From contig JBFGCA010000012.1 of NCBI GenBank assembly GCA_041567315.1, forward strand, positions 1-61,769: DNA of 61,769 bases, in the 5' to 3' direction. The notes beneath the pieces are model-generated. The model was not told the origin of the DNA, ran no database searches, and saw only the letters and a list, made by a program, of their open reading frames with translations. Both the position numbers and the translations under genes were made by a program. The DNA is from JBFGCA01 sp041567315 (lineage in GTDB: Bacteria; Acidobacteriota; Thermoanaerobaculia; Multivoradales; JAHEKO01). Positions 59,959 through 61,769 of this stretch are shown here, piece after piece (position 1 is the stretch's first letter; every line of letters begins with the position of its first letter).

Positions 59959-61245
59959 GCCCCTGTCGTGCGTAAGACCTCCTCTCCGGGGCTCCTCGCC
60001 GCCGCCTGTCTGGCGGCCCTGTGCTGGTCGTCGGCGGCCGGCGCCCAGGAGGGCCCCACCCCGCAGAACCCCCACGGCGAGCTCGACGCCGCCTGCAGCG
60101 ACTGCCACGCCACCGAGGGCTGGCGGCCGCTGCGCGAGCCGCTGCTGTTCGACCACTTCGAGACCGGCTTCCCGCTGATCCTGGGTCACGAGGCGGTGGA
60201 GTGTCTGAGCTGCCACCTCGACCTGCGCTTCCGCCGGGTGGCCACCGCCTGCGCCGACTGCCACCAGGACCCCCACCGGGGCGAGCTGGGCTTCGGCTGC
60301 GAGGAGTGCCACTCGCCGGCCGGCTGGGACAACCGGCGGCAGATGTTCGACGCCCACGGCGGCACCCTGTTCCCGCTCGCCGGCGCCCACGCCACCCTCG
60401 ACTGCGCCGCCTGTCACCAGGGGGCGCCGCCCTTCGAGTTCGCCGGCACGCCGCTCGAGTGCATCGAGTGCCACGCCGAGGACGTCGCCGGCGCCGAGCT
60501 GGACCACGTCGGGCTCGGGTTCCCCAGCGATTGCGAGCTGTGCCACAGCCCGCTGGGCTGGGAGCAGGCCCGTTTCCGCGGCGGCTTCGGCTTCGACCAC
60601 GACCAGTTCTTCGAGCTCACCGGCGCCCACCGGCCGCTCGACTGCCGCGACTGCCACGCCGCCGGCTTCGCCGGCACGCCGACCGACTGCGTCGCCTGCC
60701 ACCGCGACGACTACGACGCCACCACCGACCCCGATCACGCGGCGGCCGGCTTCCCCACCGACTGCGAGGTCTGCCACAACACCTCCGACTGGGAGGACGC
60801 CGACTTCGACCACGACGAGATCTTCCAGCTCACCGGCGTCCACCGCGACCTGGGCTGCGAGTCCTGTCACTCCCAGGGCTTCGCGGGCACCCCGACCGAT
60901 TGCTTCTCGTGCCACGCCGACGACTACAACCAGACCGACGACCCCGACCACGCGGCGGCCGGGTTCCCCACCGAGTGCGAGCTGTGCCACAACACCACCG
61001 ACTGGGACGACGCCGAGTTCGAGGACCACGACGCCCAGTACTTCCCGATCTTCTCGGGCAGCCACGCCGGCGAGTGGTCGGTCTGCACCGACTGCCACAC
61101 GGTGCCGTCGAACTTCGGGATCTTCGAGTGCATCGTCTGCCACGAGCACAGCCAGGAGGAGATGGACGAGGAGCACGAGGACGTCGAGGACTACGTCTGG
61201 GAGAGCACCGCCTGCTTCGCCTGCCATCCCACCGGTGAGGAGTGA
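59941..61245 (+). CDS. Exported multiheme c-type cytochrome, 16 CXXCH motifs
   Basis: 434 aa from the ATG at 59941, or 425 from GTG at 59968. The latter gives a cleaner signal peptide (VRKTSSPGLLAAACLAALCWSSAAGAQ) and lies downstream of promoter D. I count 16 CXXCH motifs. Residues from 60592 hold two copies of a 71-residue three-heme module and a partial copy before them. The N-terminal part shares the FDHFxxxFxLxxGH..CxxCH pattern with the 20-heme protein. The C-terminus is very acidic (EHSQEEMDEEHEDVEDY). Probably passes electrons with the 20-heme protein. Confidence 0.9.
   Translation: MHNAKNAPVVRKTSSPGLLAAACLAALCWSSAAGAQEGPTPQNPHGELDAACSDCHATEGWRPLREPLLFDHFETGFPLILGHEAVECLSCHLDLRFRRVATACADCHQDPHRGELGFGCEECHSPAGWDNRRQMFDAHGGTLFPLAGAHATLDCAACHQGAPPFEFAGTPLECIECHAEDVAGAELDHVGLGFPSDCELCHSPLGWEQARFRGGFGFDHDQFFELTGAHRPLDCRDCHAAGFAGTPTDCVACHRDDYDATTDPDHAAAGFPTDCEVCHNTSDWEDADFDHDEIFQLTGVHRDLGCESCHSQGFAGTPTDCFSCHADDYNQTDDPDHAAAGFPTECELCHNTTDWDDAEFEDHDAQYFPIFSGSHAGEWSVCTDCHTVPSNFGIFECIVCHEHSQEEMDEEHEDVEDYVWESTACFACHPTGEE
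60592..61017 (+). repeat. Tandem 213-bp repeat encoding a three-heme module
   Basis: Units 60592-60804 and 60805-61017 each encode 71 residues with three CXXCH motifs. Both share the landmarks FDHD, LTG.H, CH..GFAGTPTDC, DPDHAAAGFPT and CHNT.DW. A related half-unit lies just before (TPLECIECH..GFPSDCELCH). This is recent in-frame module duplication. Confidence 0.85.
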
Positions 61246-61258
61246 GGGAGTCGACACC

Positions 61259-61769
61259 TTGAGCGCTGATCCCCGAACCGGGCGGCCGCGCCGCCGCGCC
61301 GCCCGCGCCGCCCGCGCCGCCCTCGGGCTGCTCGCCCTGGCGGCGTCCGTGGCGGGCCCGCCGGCGGCCGCCCAGCCGGCGGCGGCCGAGGCCGGGGCGA
61401 CCGAGTTCTCGGTCCGCTACCGCTCGAACGGCACCGTCTACCTGGACGCCGGCCGCCTGGCCGGTCTGGCCGAGGGCGATCGCCTCGAGGTGGTCCGCGA
61501 GGGCCGGGTGATCGCCGAGCTCGAGGTGCTCTTCCTGGCCGACCACTCGGCCTCCTGCAACGTGCTGGTGGAGCGCGAGACCATCGAGCCCGGCGACGCC
61601 GTGCGGCGGCTCGGGGAGACGCCGCCCGCGCCCGCCGAGCCGGTGGCCGCGCCCTCGACGGCGGAAGCCCCGGCACCGGAAGCCACCGCACCGGAAAGCA
61701 CGGCAGCCGGGACCACCGCGCCTGAGCGCCCGGCCTACCCCCCGCGCCCCGCCCGCCGCCCGCAGACCC
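61259..61769 (+). CDS. Exported FlgT-C-like protein, 3' end beyond the window
   Basis: Open to the window edge (170 residues seen). The TTG start follows GAGGGAG at good spacing, 13 nt after the cytochrome stop. A basic N-terminus and hydrophobic stretch (ALGLLALAASVAGPPAAAQ) form a signal peptide. Residues about 48-115 (FSVRYRSNGTVYLDAGRLAGLAEGDRLEVVREGRVIAELEVLFLADHSASCNVL) resemble the FlgT C-terminal-like beta domain. A Pro/Ala/Glu-rich region follows. Likely co-transcribed with the 16-heme cytochrome. Confidence 0.7.
   Translation, partial: MSADPRTGRPRRRAARAARAALGLLALAASVAGPPAAAQPAAAEAGATEFSVRYRSNGTVYLDAGRLAGLAEGDRLEVVREGRVIAELEVLFLADHSASCNVLVERETIEPGDAVRRLGETPPAPAEPVAAPSTAEAPAPEATAPESTAAGTTAPERPAYPPRPARRPQT

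Overview
The window is very GC-rich, densely packed bacterial DNA from a Gram-negative (diderm) organism. It encodes type IVa pilus parts, many signal peptides and lipoproteins, periplasmic multiheme cytochromes, sigma-54 control, a DUF4388 protein, a TPR-CHAT protein and a secreted LVIVD-repeat protein. This mix is most like the Acidobacteriota (Thermoanaerobaculia/Holophagae type). That placement is an inference from gene content: there is no rRNA or other phylogenetic marker here.

Layout. 1-0.5 kb: non-coding, with one copy of a structured repeat and a short tandem repeat. 0.5-3 kb: DAACS symporter and HD phosphohydrolase. 3-10.8 kb (minus): minor-pilin operon fimT-pilV-pilW-pilX-pilY1 plus an FxLYD-like secreted protein, behind a good sigma-54 promoter. 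11-16 kb: a START-like gene broken by a stop codon, then a minus operon manC, trmB, ABC exporter, epimerase. 16-21.5 kb: msrP, a PLP decarboxylase with a SurA/DsbA-like lipoprotein, and holB-tmk. 21.7-28.3 kb: pntAA-pntAB-pntB, a GCS2-CBS fusion and a gamma-glutamyltransferase. 28.4-33.4 kb: small accessory genes (GNAT, START-like, DUF3224, DUF4410, lipoprotein) and a second ABC exporter. 33.5-39.1 kb: pilT-pilC-pilS-pilR. 39-46.5 kb: xdhC, a gene fragment beside a second repeat copy, a DUF2723 protein, a degenerate metalloprotease, an FmdB-like protein, DUF4388 and moeA. 46.5-61.8 kb: an envelope/redox module with a membrane-tethered receiver protein, a cohesin-like secreted protein, a TPR-CHAT protein, an OmpR/PhoB-type two-component pair, a secreted LVIVD protein, a b-type membrane cytochrome, 20-heme and 16-heme c-type cytochromes, and the start of a FlgT-like protein.

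Two patterns stand out. (1) Three diverged copies of a long-hairpin element (full length about 168 bp) bounded by CTAG lie at 1-118, 28922-29090 and 40429-40595. Their central stem is kept by compensatory base changes, so a folded RNA or DNA structure seems to be conserved. (2) Five non-coding sites between 46.5 and 60 kb share the layout 7-mer, 4 bp, 7-mer, about 11 bp, -10 box, with GTCAT direct repeats like a PHO box. They precede the receiver/cohesin-like genes, a possible small RNA, the LVIVD gene and both cytochrome units, and an OmpR/PhoB-type regulator is encoded in the middle of the region. This suggests one co-regulated envelope electron-transfer module. Separately, the pilin operon's sigma-54 promoter and PilS-PilR at 36-39 kb form a matching regulatory circuit.
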